This document shows positions 53,258 to 61,684 of a stretch of DNA of 64,000 bases, in pieces; the stretch's first letter is position 1; the number at the start of each line of letters is the position of its first letter. The notes beneath the pieces were generated by a model. It saw nothing but the letters and a program-made list of their open reading frames with translations. It was not told the origin of the DNA and ran no database searches. The position numbers were made by a program, and so were the translations under genes. Source of the stretch: Paludibaculum fermentans_A. GTDB taxonomy: Bacteria > Acidobacteriota > Terriglobia > Bryobacterales > Bryobacteraceae. The stretch is taken from the NCBI RefSeq assembly GCF_051172195.1, contig NZ_JBPJAQ010000003.1, forward strand, positions 310,001-374,000. Reading direction: 5' to 3'.

Positions 53258-53285
53258 GCGTTAGGGGGGATTCGTAGGCTCCGGT

Positions 53286-54266
53286 TTATTCCCCGTGGAT
53301 TTCCCGCACACTCTCTGCCAATTCCCGTGGGTTTACCGTCGCCGTGCCCAATTTCCCGACGGCGACTCCACTGGCGTGGTTGGCCAGTTCGGCGGCTTCC
53401 GCGGGCGAGGCTCCGGCGGCGAGGCCCAGGGTGAAGACGGCGATGGCGGTGTCTCCGGCTCCGGAGACGTCGAAGACCTCGCGGGCCCGGGTGGGAGTGT
53501 GATAGACCGCTTCGCCCTGATGGAAGAGCAGCATGCCCTGCTCGCCCATGGTGAGCAGGACCATCTCTGTCCCCCAGCGCCGCAGCAGTTCCGTGCCGGC
53601 CGCCTCCGGCTCCGCTTCGTCTCCTAATCCCGACGCCGCGCGGGCCTCCTTCAGGTTCGGCTTCACGGCTGTAACGCCCTGCCAGGACAGCGGGTTCTTC
53701 GGACTGGGATCGACAGTGATGATTTTGCCCTTGGCCAGACGGCACAGGCCCTGGGCGACCTCGGGCGTGAGGAAGCCCTTGGCATAGTCGGAGAGCAGCA
53801 GGGCGTCGCAGCGGCTGAGGGCGTCTTCCAGGCGGGCGAGCAGGTCTCGGGCCTGGCGTTCGTCGGGCTTGAGGCGCGATTCACGGTCGATGCGCACCAC
53901 CTGCTGATGGCGGGCGACGACGCGTGTTTTGACGATGGTGCGGCGGTTCGGGTCTTCCAGGATGCAGGTGGAGTCGATGCCGGCGTCGCGCAGCAAGCCG
54001 GTGAGGCGTTCGCCTGCCGGATCGGCTCCGGTGAGTCCGGCGACGCTGACGCCCGGGGTGAACTCGCGCAGGTTGCGGGCGACGTTGGCGGCTCCGCCGG
54101 CGTAAAAGGACTCGCCGGTGACCTCGACGACGGGCACGGGGGCCTCGGGCGAGATGCGGGCGACATTGCCCCAGACGAACTCATCCAGCATCAGGTCCCC
54201 GGCGACCAGGACCCGGAGATCCGCGAAACGGCGGATCAATTCATTAGCGCGGCGGGCGTTCAACAT
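53286..54266 (-). CDS. PfkB-family kinase, HldE/RfaE1-like D-glycero-beta-D-manno-heptose-7-phosphate kinase
   Basis: A 326-aa ribokinase-fold protein. RVLVAGDLMLDEFVWGNVAR, VVEVTGESFYAGGAANVARN and IVKTRVVARHQQVVRID match the kinase domain of HldE; the C-terminal signature DVSGAGDTAIAVFTLGLAA has the PfkB anion hole and catalytic Asp. No nucleotidyltransferase domain follows, so it is a stand-alone RfaE1-type kinase, phosphorylating heptose 7-phosphate to the 1,7-bisphosphate in ADP-heptose synthesis. The start is 8 bases from the 23-bp repeats. Confidence 0.87.
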   Translation of the reverse strand: MLNARRANELIRRFADLRVLVAGDLMLDEFVWGNVARISPEAPVPVVEVTGESFYAGGAANVARNLREFTPGVSVAGLTGADPAGERLTGLLRDAGIDSTCILEDPNRRTIVKTRVVARHQQVVRIDRESRLKPDERQARDLLARLEDALSRCDALLLSDYAKGFLTPEVAQGLCRLAKGKIITVDPSPKNPLSWQGVTAVKPNLKEARAASGLGDEAEPEAAGTELLRRWGTEMVLLTMGEQGMLLFHQGEAVYHTPTRAREVFDVSGAGDTAIAVFTLGLAAGASPAEAAELANHASGVAVGKLGTATVNPRELAESVREIHGE

Positions 54267-54273
54267 CCAGAAT

Positions 54274-54338
54274 CAGTATCCTATGCAGGCAGATTCCAGT
54301 ATCCTATGCAGGCAGAATCCAGTATGCTCTGCAGGCGG
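54274..54338. repeat. Three 23-bp direct repeats between divergent genes
   Basis: CAGTATCCTATGCAGGCAGATTC (54274-54296) is repeated as CAGTATCCTATGCAGGCAGAATC (54297-54319; one mismatch) and partly as CAGTATGCTCTGCAGGCGG (54320-54338). The period is 23, close to two helical turns. They lie 8 bases from the start codon of the kinase gene and about 60 bases from the Y-family gene, so they may be regulatory sites for either. Confidence 0.8.
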
Positions 54339-54368
54339 TGCACACGGGCCTTGCGCGGGCCCTGGTTT

Positions 54369-54386
54369 AGTGTAAGAATTTACACT
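54369..54386 (+). promoter_or_regulatory. Perfect 18-bp inverted repeat before the Y-family gene (candidate operator)
   Basis: AGTGTAA-GAAT-TTACACT has 7-bp perfect arms with a 4-base spacer and ends 10 bases before the ATG at 54397. Its size and position fit a dimeric repressor site (LexA-like or other). It resembles no LexA box I can name with confidence. Confidence 0.55.
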
Positions 54387-54396
54387 GAAAGCCAAC

Positions 54397-55569
54397 ATGC
54401 GCACCGTGGTCCATTGGGATGGCGACCGGTTCTTCGCCTCCATCGAGCAGGCTGCCGATAAGCGGTTGCGGAGCAGGCCTGTGGCCGTGGGCGGCGCGCG
54501 GCGCGGGGTGGTGCTGTCGGCGAGTACGGAGGCCCGGCGGCTGGGGATTCTCCCCGGCTGGCCGATGGCGCGGGCGCGGCGGGCGGTGCCTGCCCTGGTG
54601 GTGCTGCCGGCGCATTTCGATCTCTACGAGCGTTTTTTCGACCAGATCCTGGGGCTGTGCCGCGAGACGACTCCGCTGGTGGAGCCGGCTGAGGTGGGCG
54701 CGGCGTGGCTGGACCTGACCGGAGCGGAGCGTTGGAACCGGCAGGACGCCGAGCACGTGATTACGAAGCTGCGCGGCACGGTGCACGAGTGGCTGCGGGT
54801 GTCGATCTCGGCGGGCATCGCCAGCAACAAGATGGTGGCGCGGATTGCGGCGCGGCTGCGCAAGCCGGGCGCGCAGATGGTGGTGCCACCGGGGACGGAG
54901 CGTGTGTTTCTGGCTCCGCTGCCGCTGCGGATTTTGCCGGGGCTGGAGATGGGTTCCCTGGACGCGCTGGAGGTGGCAGGGCTGCGCACCATCGGGCAGT
55001 TCGCGGGCGCGCCCATTGATGCGCTGGCGACGGTGCTGGGCCGCGGGGCACTGCCGCTGCTGCGCCGGGCGCAGGGCGTTTCCGAGGAGCCTGTCGGCCG
55101 CAAGCGGGTGTCGGAGCCGGGGTGGAGCGAGTTTCTCGAATTTCCGGAAGACGTATGGGAGGAACCGGTGCTGCTGGCGACGTTGCGGCGCATGCTGGAG
55201 CGGCTGATGGCGCAGGTGCGCGCGGCTGGTGTGGAGGTGCGGCGGTTGGCGCTGGAAGTGCGGTATACGGATCACGAAGAGTCGCGGAAGAGTCTGGAGC
55301 TGGCGGAGCCGACGGCGCTGGAGAGCGAGACGTTCGCGCTGCTGCCGGGGCTGCTGGCAGGGGCGTGGACGCGGCGTGTGCGGCTGCGGGCGCTGACGTT
55401 GAAGGCGGGCCGTGTCTACCGGCCTTCGCCGCAGATGGACCTGTTTGCGCCGGATTCCTCGCGGCGCGAGCATGACTTGAAACTGGCTGCAATTGTCGAC
55501 CGCCTGCGGCGGGAACACGGCGCCTCGATTGTGCGCCGCGGCGACGAACTGCAGTTGAAAACGGCATGA
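54397..55569 (+). CDS. Y-family DNA polymerase homologue lacking second catalytic acidic pair (ImuB-like)
   Basis: A 390-aa Y-family protein. The N-terminus has the first metal Asp (VHWDGDRFFASIEQ; Asp8/Asp10, steric-gate-like Phe13). The region that reads SIDEAYLDI in Dpo4-type enzymes is AEVGAAWLDL here (98-107), so both catalytic acids (D-E) are Gly101-Ala102. A fingers/thumb region follows with SISAGIASNKMVARIAA and an HhH-like LPGLEMGSLDALEVAGLRTIG. Residues 346-350 QMDLF match a beta-clamp-binding pentapeptide. It is shorter than ImuB (about 500 aa). It probably has no polymerase activity but binds primer-template and clamp. The stop overlaps the helicase start as ATGA. Confidence 0.85.
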   Translation: MRTVVHWDGDRFFASIEQAADKRLRSRPVAVGGARRGVVLSASTEARRLGILPGWPMARARRAVPALVVLPAHFDLYERFFDQILGLCRETTPLVEPAEVGAAWLDLTGAERWNRQDAEHVITKLRGTVHEWLRVSISAGIASNKMVARIAARLRKPGAQMVVPPGTERVFLAPLPLRILPGLEMGSLDALEVAGLRTIGQFAGAPIDALATVLGRGALPLLRRAQGVSEEPVGRKRVSEPGWSEFLEFPEDVWEEPVLLATLRRMLERLMAQVRAAGVEVRRLALEVRYTDHEESRKSLELAEPTALESETFALLPGLLAGAWTRRVRLRALTLKAGRVYRPSPQMDLFAPDSSRREHDLKLAAIVDRLRREHGASIVRRGDELQLKTA

Positions 55570-57455
55570 CGGCCGAGACGATACCGGGCGCGCGGGTGGG
55601 GCATGCGGTGTTCGGGCACGGTACGGTGGTGCGGGCGTGGAACGAGCGGGTGGAGATCCGCTTCGACTCGTTTGGTGCGCTGACGCTGCCGCGGCGGACT
55701 CATCCGCTGGTGGTGGTGAGTACGCCGGAACCCGAGGGCGCGCAGGTGGATCAGCGGGTGTTGAACGAGATCCGCGCGGCGGTGCAGGCGGAGCGGCAGG
55801 CGGGCGCGCGGCCGGTGGAGTGCGAGGTGGAGGAGGTTTACCGGGACGGTCCTCTCTGGTGCCTGCGCGTGGTGTCGGACGAACTGGATGTATCGCTGGA
55901 AGGCGCGCGGGCGTGGTGGCCGGATCCGGGCAAGGGCGCGGCGGAGATTGTGTCCATTCTGCCGGAGGAGGGCGTGCTGTGGCTGCGCGGACCCAGTGCG
56001 GCGGTGCCGTGCGCGGGCCGCAAGATCTATCTGTATCCGCCGGAGTTCCTGCAAAAGCTGGCCGATTTGTGGCAGGACAAGAACTGGTCGGCGCAGGCGC
56101 TGGAGTGGTATGAGGCGATGCGCGCGGGCACGAATCCGGCCGGCGGCGAAGGGTTGGAAGATGCCGCGTATCCCTGGCTGAGGCAGGCGCAGCGGCGGGC
56201 ATTTGCTTTGCCGCGGTGGCGGTTTTCGCTGCTGCACGGACCGCCGGGCACGGGCAAGACCACGACGCTGGGTGCGCTGCTGGCGCAGTTCCTCATCCAG
56301 CGGCCCGAAGGGCGTGTGCTGCTGGTGGCGAATACCAACGCCGCGGTGGATCTGGCGCTGCTGGCCGTGGATCAGCAGTTGGAACAGCGCTGCGAGCGTC
56401 CGGTGTGCCAGCGCATTGGGACGAATTTCGACACGGCGCAGTATGTGACGCGGCCGCACCTGCTGCCGGCGCACAGCCTGCACCTGCTGGACTCGCTGTC
56501 GAAGCTGGAGGCGCAGTCGGCCGATCCCGCGGACGGGCCGACGTATGCGACCTGGAAAGACGCGGTGGGCAAGGTGCGGTCGAAGTTGCGGGCGCGGATC
56601 CTGGCGGCGTTGAAACGGGCGCGGCTGGCGGCGATGACGACGGCGCGGGCGCTGATGGGCGTACAGGATTTGAAGGACACGGGCGCGTACGACCTGATCG
56701 TCTTTGACGAAGCGAGCCAGGTGAGTCTGGCGCACGCGCTGGCGCTGCTGCCGCTGGCGCGGAGGGCGCTGTTTGCCGGGGATCCCAGGCAGTTGGCTCC
56801 GGTGGTGAAGGCGTCGGCGTCGAATGGACCGGCGGTGCGGTGGCTGGGGCGGACGGCGTTCGACCTGGTGGAGCAGGGCGAGGCGACGGAGTTCCTGGAC
56901 GAGCAGTCGCGCATGGCGGAGCCCATCTGCCGGCTGGTGAGCGAGGCCTTCTATGAGGGACGGCTGCGAGTGGCGGGCGATGCGCTGGCCAGTCCGCAGT
57001 GGCATGCGGAGCGGGCGGGACACGAGCTGCGGGTGACGCCGGTGCGGAGCCAGGCGCTGTGGTCGCCTCTGTATCAGGGGCTGGTGCGGGAAGAGTCCGC
57101 GCGGGCGATTGCGGAGTTGGTGCCGCAGTTGCTGCTCGACACGCGGCCGTCGCAGATCGCGGTGGTGACGCCGTATCGCGCGCAGCGGGCGCTGATCGAA
57201 CAACTGTTGAGGAAACAGGGCTGCGGCGGTGTCCTGGTCACGACGGCGCACGCGGTGCAGGGCAGCGAACGTCACACCATCCTGTTCGATCCCGTGGACG
57301 CGGCGGGCCGCTTTTTGAGCCGCGAGGATCTGGGTCCGCGGCTGATCAATGTGGCCTTGAGCCGGGCGCAGGCGCGGTTGCTGCTGTTCCTGTCGGCCTC
57401 GGACTGGAAGAATCCGGCGCTGGCCGGAGCGCAGGGCTATCTGGCGGCCCAGTAG
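55566..57455 (+). CDS. Superfamily 1 (Upf1/DNA2-like) helicase with N-terminal Tudor-like domain
   Basis: A 629-aa protein. Residues about 8-48 (GARVGHAVFGHGTVVRAWN, VEIRFDSFGALTL) look like the Tudor/SH3-like module usually at the C-terminus of PcrA/UvrD. Walker A GPPGTGKTTT has Lys231; Walker B VFDEASQ (379-385); motif III GDPRQL (405-410); then EQSRM, VVTPYRAQRALIEQLLR, TAHAVQGSERHTILFD and NVALSRAQARLLLFLS as motifs IV-VI. The Upf1-like order points to an SF1B helicase acting on DNA or RNA. It starts ATGA-overlapped with the Y-family gene and ends overlapped with the convergent redoxin gene. Confidence 0.87.
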   Translation: MTAETIPGARVGHAVFGHGTVVRAWNERVEIRFDSFGALTLPRRTHPLVVVSTPEPEGAQVDQRVLNEIRAAVQAERQAGARPVECEVEEVYRDGPLWCLRVVSDELDVSLEGARAWWPDPGKGAAEIVSILPEEGVLWLRGPSAAVPCAGRKIYLYPPEFLQKLADLWQDKNWSAQALEWYEAMRAGTNPAGGEGLEDAAYPWLRQAQRRAFALPRWRFSLLHGPPGTGKTTTLGALLAQFLIQRPEGRVLLVANTNAAVDLALLAVDQQLEQRCERPVCQRIGTNFDTAQYVTRPHLLPAHSLHLLDSLSKLEAQSADPADGPTYATWKDAVGKVRSKLRARILAALKRARLAAMTTARALMGVQDLKDTGAYDLIVFDEASQVSLAHALALLPLARRALFAGDPRQLAPVVKASASNGPAVRWLGRTAFDLVEQGEATEFLDEQSRMAEPICRLVSEAFYEGRLRVAGDALASPQWHAERAGHELRVTPVRSQALWSPLYQGLVREESARAIAELVPQLLLDTRPSQIAVVTPYRAQRALIEQLLRKQGCGGVLVTTAHAVQGSERHTILFDPVDAAGRFLSREDLGPRLINVALSRAQARLLLFLSASDWKNPALAGAQGYLAAQ

Positions 57456-58582
57456 GCGCGGTGGCCCAGGTAGTCGGGATCCGGCAGATTGCCCAGGATC
57501 ACGCGGCGCAGTTCCAGGATGTCCACCTCGCCCTGCTTCTGGTAGAGCACTTTGCCGCCGGGCGCCAGCAGGACGGTGTAGGGGACGCCGGCCTCCCATT
57601 TGGCATCGAAGGCGGCCTGCATGGCGTAGGTGTCTTCCGAGGCGAACTGCAGGTTGGTGTTGGAGGCGTGCTGCTTTTCCAGCGCCTTGATGACGCCGGC
57701 GCGCTCGTCGGGCAGGTTGGTGGCGACGGTGACGAGGTTGAAGTCGCGGCCGCGGTACATGCGGAAGGTGGTTTCCAGGGCGGGGAATTCGCTGATGCAG
57801 GGTCCGCACCAGGTGGCCCAGAAGTTGACCAGCACCACCTTGTCCGTCGCGTTGGCGCGCAATTTCTTGAGATCGTCGATAGTCGCGGCGGTGACGGTGA
57901 CGGGCTCCGCTTCGATCTTCTTCATCTCCTCCACCTGGCTGGCATGCTTGGAGCGCCACTTGGTGGAACAGCCGAAGACCGGCGTGTGCGGCACGGCCAC
58001 GGGCTTGCCGGCGAGCATGGCGTCGAGGGCGTTGCGCAGATCCTGGATCTTCACCAGCGATTCCCTCTGGCTGTTGTCGATGCGGCCCTCATAGCGCAGC
58101 TTGCGTTCGGCATCGAAGACGAAGACATGCGGGGTGGCCTTGGGTCCGTAGGCTTCGGCGACGGCCTGCGTCTCGCCGTCGTTGAGGTAAGGGAAGTTGA
58201 ACTGGCGGTGGGCGGCGCGGATCTTCATGTCTTCGAAGGTGTCGCCGACATCGGTGTAGCCCAATTCGTTCAGGCGCACGGCATCGGCGGCGTTGGGTTG
58301 GATGGCGACGAACGTGACACCCTTGCCGGAGTAGTCGCCGACCAGCTTCTTAATGCGGCCTTCGTAGAGCTGCGCCGTGGGGCAGTGGTTGCAGGTGAAG
58401 ACGATGGCCAGGATCGGGCTGGACGAGTATTCGCTGAGCTGGTGCGTCTGGCCGTCGATGCCGGGCAGGGAGAAGTTGGGCGCTGGAGAACCGATAGCCA
58501 GCGTGCGGTGAGTGTCTTCCTCGCCGTGGGCCAAAGCGGCCGCGGCCAGGCTCAGGAGGACGAAGGCGGAGCATCTCGACAT
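57437..58582 (-). CDS. Double thioredoxin-like (AhpC/TSA-type plus TlpA-type) secreted protein
   Basis: A 381-aa protein with a signal-like N-terminus (RCSAFVLLSLAAAALAHGEE). Domain 1 (about 30-200) begins GSPAPNFSLPGIDGQTHQLS and has FTCNHCPTAQ, a CxxC at the peroxiredoxin-like active site. Domain 2 (about 215-381) has VVLVNFWATWCGPCISEF with the WCxxC thioredoxin/TlpA site and VPYTVLLAPGGKVLYQ. It probably reduces disulfides or hydroperoxides in the periplasm, as some two-domain redoxins do. Its 3' end overlaps the convergent helicase gene by 19 bases. Confidence 0.88.
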   Translation of the reverse strand: MSRCSAFVLLSLAAAALAHGEEDTHRTLAIGSPAPNFSLPGIDGQTHQLSEYSSSPILAIVFTCNHCPTAQLYEGRIKKLVGDYSGKGVTFVAIQPNAADAVRLNELGYTDVGDTFEDMKIRAAHRQFNFPYLNDGETQAVAEAYGPKATPHVFVFDAERKLRYEGRIDNSQRESLVKIQDLRNALDAMLAGKPVAVPHTPVFGCSTKWRSKHASQVEEMKKIEAEPVTVTAATIDDLKKLRANATDKVVLVNFWATWCGPCISEFPALETTFRMYRGRDFNLVTVATNLPDERAGVIKALEKQHASNTNLQFASEDTYAMQAAFDAKWEAGVPYTVLLAPGGKVLYQKQGEVDILELRRVILGNLPDPDYLGHRAYWAAR

Positions 58583-58653
58583 GGGCTCATCTCCTCTGGT
58601 AATGGGTACAGCCTATCGCGGATCGGGCCGTCAGTTGAAGGATAATCGTCACC

Positions 58654-59745
58654 ATGATTCTTGCACTCCTTTTGCTGTGGAGCCAGGCCGCCACGGCGCC
58701 GCCCGGCGTGGTGATCGATCACCATCCCGGGAAGACGCAGCAGTACATCGGATCGCCGTCCATCGCGATTGTGCCTGGCGGGGCGTATGTGGCCTCGCAC
58801 GACTTCTTCGGCAAGGGGTCGACGCAATCGACGTCGGCCGTTTCGCGCGTGTTCCGCTCCACCGATCGGGGCAAGACGTGGACAAAGACCGCCGAGTTTT
58901 CCGATCAGTTCTGGTCGAACCTGTTCATGCACCGCGGGCAGCTTTACCTGATGGGGACGACGTATGAGTATGGACGGATCGTGATCCGAAAGTCGGCGGA
59001 TGGGGGTGTGACGTGGAGCGCTCCGTCGTTCCTCACGGGAGATACGGGCTACCACACGGCTCCGGTGCCGATGGCGGAAAAGGGCGGCCGGCTGTGGCGC
59101 GGCTTCGAGTTTCATCCGCAGGGCAAGTGGGGCTTCTTCGAGGCGTTCCTGATCTCGGCGCCGCTGAAGTCGGACCTGATGGATCCCAAGAGCTGGACGA
59201 AGACGGAGCGTATGCGGTACCCGAAGGAACTGGCCGGGGAAGGGGATCACTGGCTGGAAGGCAATGCCATCGTCGATCGTAAGGGCGAGATGCTGGATAT
59301 CCTGCGCGTCGCCAATCTCGAGAAGGCCGCGATCGTCAAGCTGAAGGGTGGAAAGTTCGAGTTTGAAGGACTGGTGCCGTTCCCGGGCGGCGCGAAGAAG
59401 TTCACGATTCGCTGGGACAAGAAGAGCAAGCGCTACTGGACTCTGTCGAACCCGGCGCTGGAGAAGTACGAACGGTCGGCCAAGGATCCGGCGTCGGTGC
59501 GGAATACGCTGGCGTTGCTGTCGTCACCGGACCTGCGGCACTGGACGCTGGAACGGATTGTGCTGTCGCACCCGGATGTGGAGAAGCACGCGTTCCAGTA
59601 TGTCGACTGGCAATTCGATGGCGAGGATCTCATCGTGGCGTCGCGCACGGCGTTCGACGACGAAGAGGGCGGAGCGCCGCGCGGGCACGACGCGAACTTC
59701 CTGACCTTTCACCGCGTGGAGAAGTTCCGGGTCAATCAGAAGTGA
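58654..59745 (+). CDS. Secreted BNR/sialidase-fold protein
   Basis: A 363-aa protein with a short signal (ILALLLLWSQAATA). Asp-box-like repeats are seen in FRSTDRGKTWTKT, RKSADGGVTWSAP and LLSSPDLRHWTLER, spaced as in six-bladed sialidase folds. The canonical sialidase arginine triad is not obvious. HTAPVPMAEKGGRLWRGFEF may be part of a binding pocket. It probably binds or cleaves glycans outside the cytoplasm. The next gene's GTG overlaps the stop as GTGA. Confidence 0.8.
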   Translation: MILALLLLWSQAATAPPGVVIDHHPGKTQQYIGSPSIAIVPGGAYVASHDFFGKGSTQSTSAVSRVFRSTDRGKTWTKTAEFSDQFWSNLFMHRGQLYLMGTTYEYGRIVIRKSADGGVTWSAPSFLTGDTGYHTAPVPMAEKGGRLWRGFEFHPQGKWGFFEAFLISAPLKSDLMDPKSWTKTERMRYPKELAGEGDHWLEGNAIVDRKGEMLDILRVANLEKAAIVKLKGGKFEFEGLVPFPGGAKKFTIRWDKKSKRYWTLSNPALEKYERSAKDPASVRNTLALLSSPDLRHWTLERIVLSHPDVEKHAFQYVDWQFDGEDLIVASRTAFDDEEGGAPRGHDANFLTFHRVEKFRVNQK

Positions 59746-60089
59746 GCCGGGCGGTGGAGTTCGTACAAATCAATGCGTCGACGAAGCAGGACCGGCATGT
59801 GGTGACCGGCCAGGTGAAGGACGCGATTGTTGCCGCCGGCGGCTGGGTGACTGGCTTTCAGCAGTTCTCGAATGTTTCGGTGTGCATCCAGTTCGAGATG
59901 GCGGCGTCGTGCATGGCCCTGCTGTTTGAGCGGCTGGAGGGACTGGGCCTGCAGCTCTCTGAAGCGTCGCGGCGGCTGGCCGGCGAACTGGCAGCGAAGC
60001 CAGATGCCGAGTTGATGGGTACGTTCCAGCTCACCTTCTTTCATTCGGATCCGGACGAGCGCATGGTGATCCCGGCCGTGCCGGGCTGA
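59742..60089 (+). CDS. Small hypothetical protein
   Basis: A 115-aa cytoplasmic protein starting at GTG 59742 (GTGA overlap). There is no signal peptide. The middle has hydrophobic strands (VSVCIQFEMAASCMALLFER) and the end ELMGTFQLTFFHSDPDERMV looks like a paired-strand region. No family is recognised. The overlap suggests co-translation with the BNR protein, although the two differ in location (exported versus cytoplasmic). It is convergent with the ABC permease gene. Confidence 0.6.
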   Translation: MSRAVEFVQINASTKQDRHVVTGQVKDAIVAAGGWVTGFQQFSNVSVCIQFEMAASCMALLFERLEGLGLQLSEASRRLAGELAAKPDAELMGTFQLTFFHSDPDERMVIPAVPG

Positions 60090-60094
60090 GCTCA

Positions 60095-61684
60095 TCAGTC
60101 GATCTCGTGATAAATCGTGCCGGACTCGGCGGAGACCACTCCGAGGTGGAAGCGGATGGATTCCCCCAGCGCCTGGAGTGAAAGGCGCGTCACGGCCCAG
60201 GCGCCGGCGGCCACAATGGCGGTTACGCCCAGGACGGTCAGCCGCGAGCGGAAGATCACGAAGTATTGAAGGGCGACGATGGCGGCCATGGCGAGGCCGC
60301 CGCCCAGCATCAGCGGCATCATGAACGGGCTTCGCGTGGTTTCGGGTTGTTTGCTGAACGGCAGGCCTTCGATGAGGCGCAACTCCAGGCCCAGATAGAA
60401 CGATGCCATCGCCATGCTGAAGGCGGCAAACAACAGCGCGTCGACCACTCCCCAATACCAGGAGGTCACCAGCAGCAGGAGTACGTGCGGCGCGAGGATG
60501 ATGCGCGTCCACAAGGCAGCATGGGTCCCATTGGCGATGCCCTGCAAACTGCCGGAAGGGGCTAGCAGGAAGATCCACGTGCCTTTGTGATCGGTGCCGT
60601 AGACCAGCAGCGTGCTGATGAAGAACAGCAGGGCTCCCGTAATGTGCGGTACCAGGTGGATGGGCGTAAATCCGATCGAGAACACGCTCGAATAGGAGAC
60701 GCGGCGCATCTCGATAAAAGGAATGATCAGCATGGGCAGCATGGGTAGCAACTGGCGGCGGAACTGCCAGTCGCGCCACATCATGGCCGAGACGTAATGG
60801 AAGCCGGCCCGCGCGGGAGGGCCGCCGCGCAGCCGGGCCACCAGACCGCCGAGCCGCGAGCGCCTGCTGCCGCGGATGCGAGTGCTGCGTCCCTGTACCA
60901 TGCTGGAAACGCGAATCAGGAAGTCGCCGGAGAGGGCGCGGATTCCGGAGATGCCGACGGCCAACGCGACGATGACGAAGCCAGCAATGAGCGCGTTGCG
61001 CCAGGTGGGATCCTGCGGCAGTGCGATCCGGAAGGGCAGGCGGGTGAATAGGCGCGGCACGAACTGTGCCAGAGAGAGGAAGACCAGGGGAACCGCCTCC
61101 ACCGCCTGACCCCACGATTTCACCCGGGACGGAGGGGCGATGCGCAGCAGCCAGCCGAAGATCGAACAGCAGAGCAGGGCGATGAAGAGACCGACGGCCA
61201 TCGCGCCGGCCAAGTGCAGCAGTGGGTAGTAGAGCGGACAGCCGGGCAGAACCAGGGCTGCCAGGGCCGGAACCACGTTCAGGCCGGGTGCCAGGTAGAG
61301 CACGATGCGTAGCAGGTGCGTGAGTTTGGCCGCCGTATACGTCGCGCCGTCCACCGGTTGGTGGGCGAGGATCAGCGCTTCCGTCGGATTCACCAGGCTG
61401 TTGCTGGTCTCAGTCAACAGAATGGTAAACAGCAGGAAGCCGGTCATGAAAAGGAACACGCCCGCGTAGCCCGGCAGAGTCGGCTGCGCCATCAGCATGA
61501 GCACGCTCAGGAACGCAGCCATAACCGCGTAGAGCAACGTGGCGGCCTTGAGCGTGAAGCCATCGCGGCCCAACTGGCCCAGCATCTCGCGCCGTTCACT
61601 GATCTTGCCGAACAGGCCGAGCAGCAGCCCGTAACGAACCGGGTCGATGCCGCACAGGCGCAGGAGAGGGTCAAGGGCGTTCAT
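60095..61684 (-). CDS. ABC-2-like transporter permease
   Basis: A 529-aa integral membrane protein with at least 12 hydrophobic segments (for example TLLYAVMAAFLSVLMLMAQP, MTGFLLFTILLTETSNSLV, LAGAMAVGLFIALLCCSIFG). The middle has an Arg-rich cytosolic loop (VQGRSTRIRGSRRSRLG). It is downstream of and overlapped by the ATPase gene (TCA/ATG shared at 61681-61684), the usual order in exporter pairs. Substrate unknown. Confidence 0.86.
   Translation of the reverse strand: MNALDPLLRLCGIDPVRYGLLLGLFGKISERREMLGQLGRDGFTLKAATLLYAVMAAFLSVLMLMAQPTLPGYAGVFLFMTGFLLFTILLTETSNSLVNPTEALILAHQPVDGATYTAAKLTHLLRIVLYLAPGLNVVPALAALVLPGCPLYYPLLHLAGAMAVGLFIALLCCSIFGWLLRIAPPSRVKSWGQAVEAVPLVFLSLAQFVPRLFTRLPFRIALPQDPTWRNALIAGFVIVALAVGISGIRALSGDFLIRVSSMVQGRSTRIRGSRRSRLGGLVARLRGGPPARAGFHYVSAMMWRDWQFRRQLLPMLPMLIIPFIEMRRVSYSSVFSIGFTPIHLVPHITGALLFFISTLLVYGTDHKGTWIFLLAPSGSLQGIANGTHAALWTRIILAPHVLLLLVTSWYWGVVDALLFAAFSMAMASFYLGLELRLIEGLPFSKQPETTRSPFMMPLMLGGGLAMAAIVALQYFVIFRSRLTVLGVTAIVAAGAWAVTRLSLQALGESIRFHLGVVSAESGTIYHEID

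Noticed and set aside
54367..56202. 611-aa minus-strand ORF
   Set aside because: Arg/Pro/His-rich shadow of the Y-family and helicase genes on the other strand; no family features or start site.
55416..57959. 847-aa minus-strand ORF
   Set aside because: It is antisense to two clear genes and composed of low-information Arg/His/Gln stretches.
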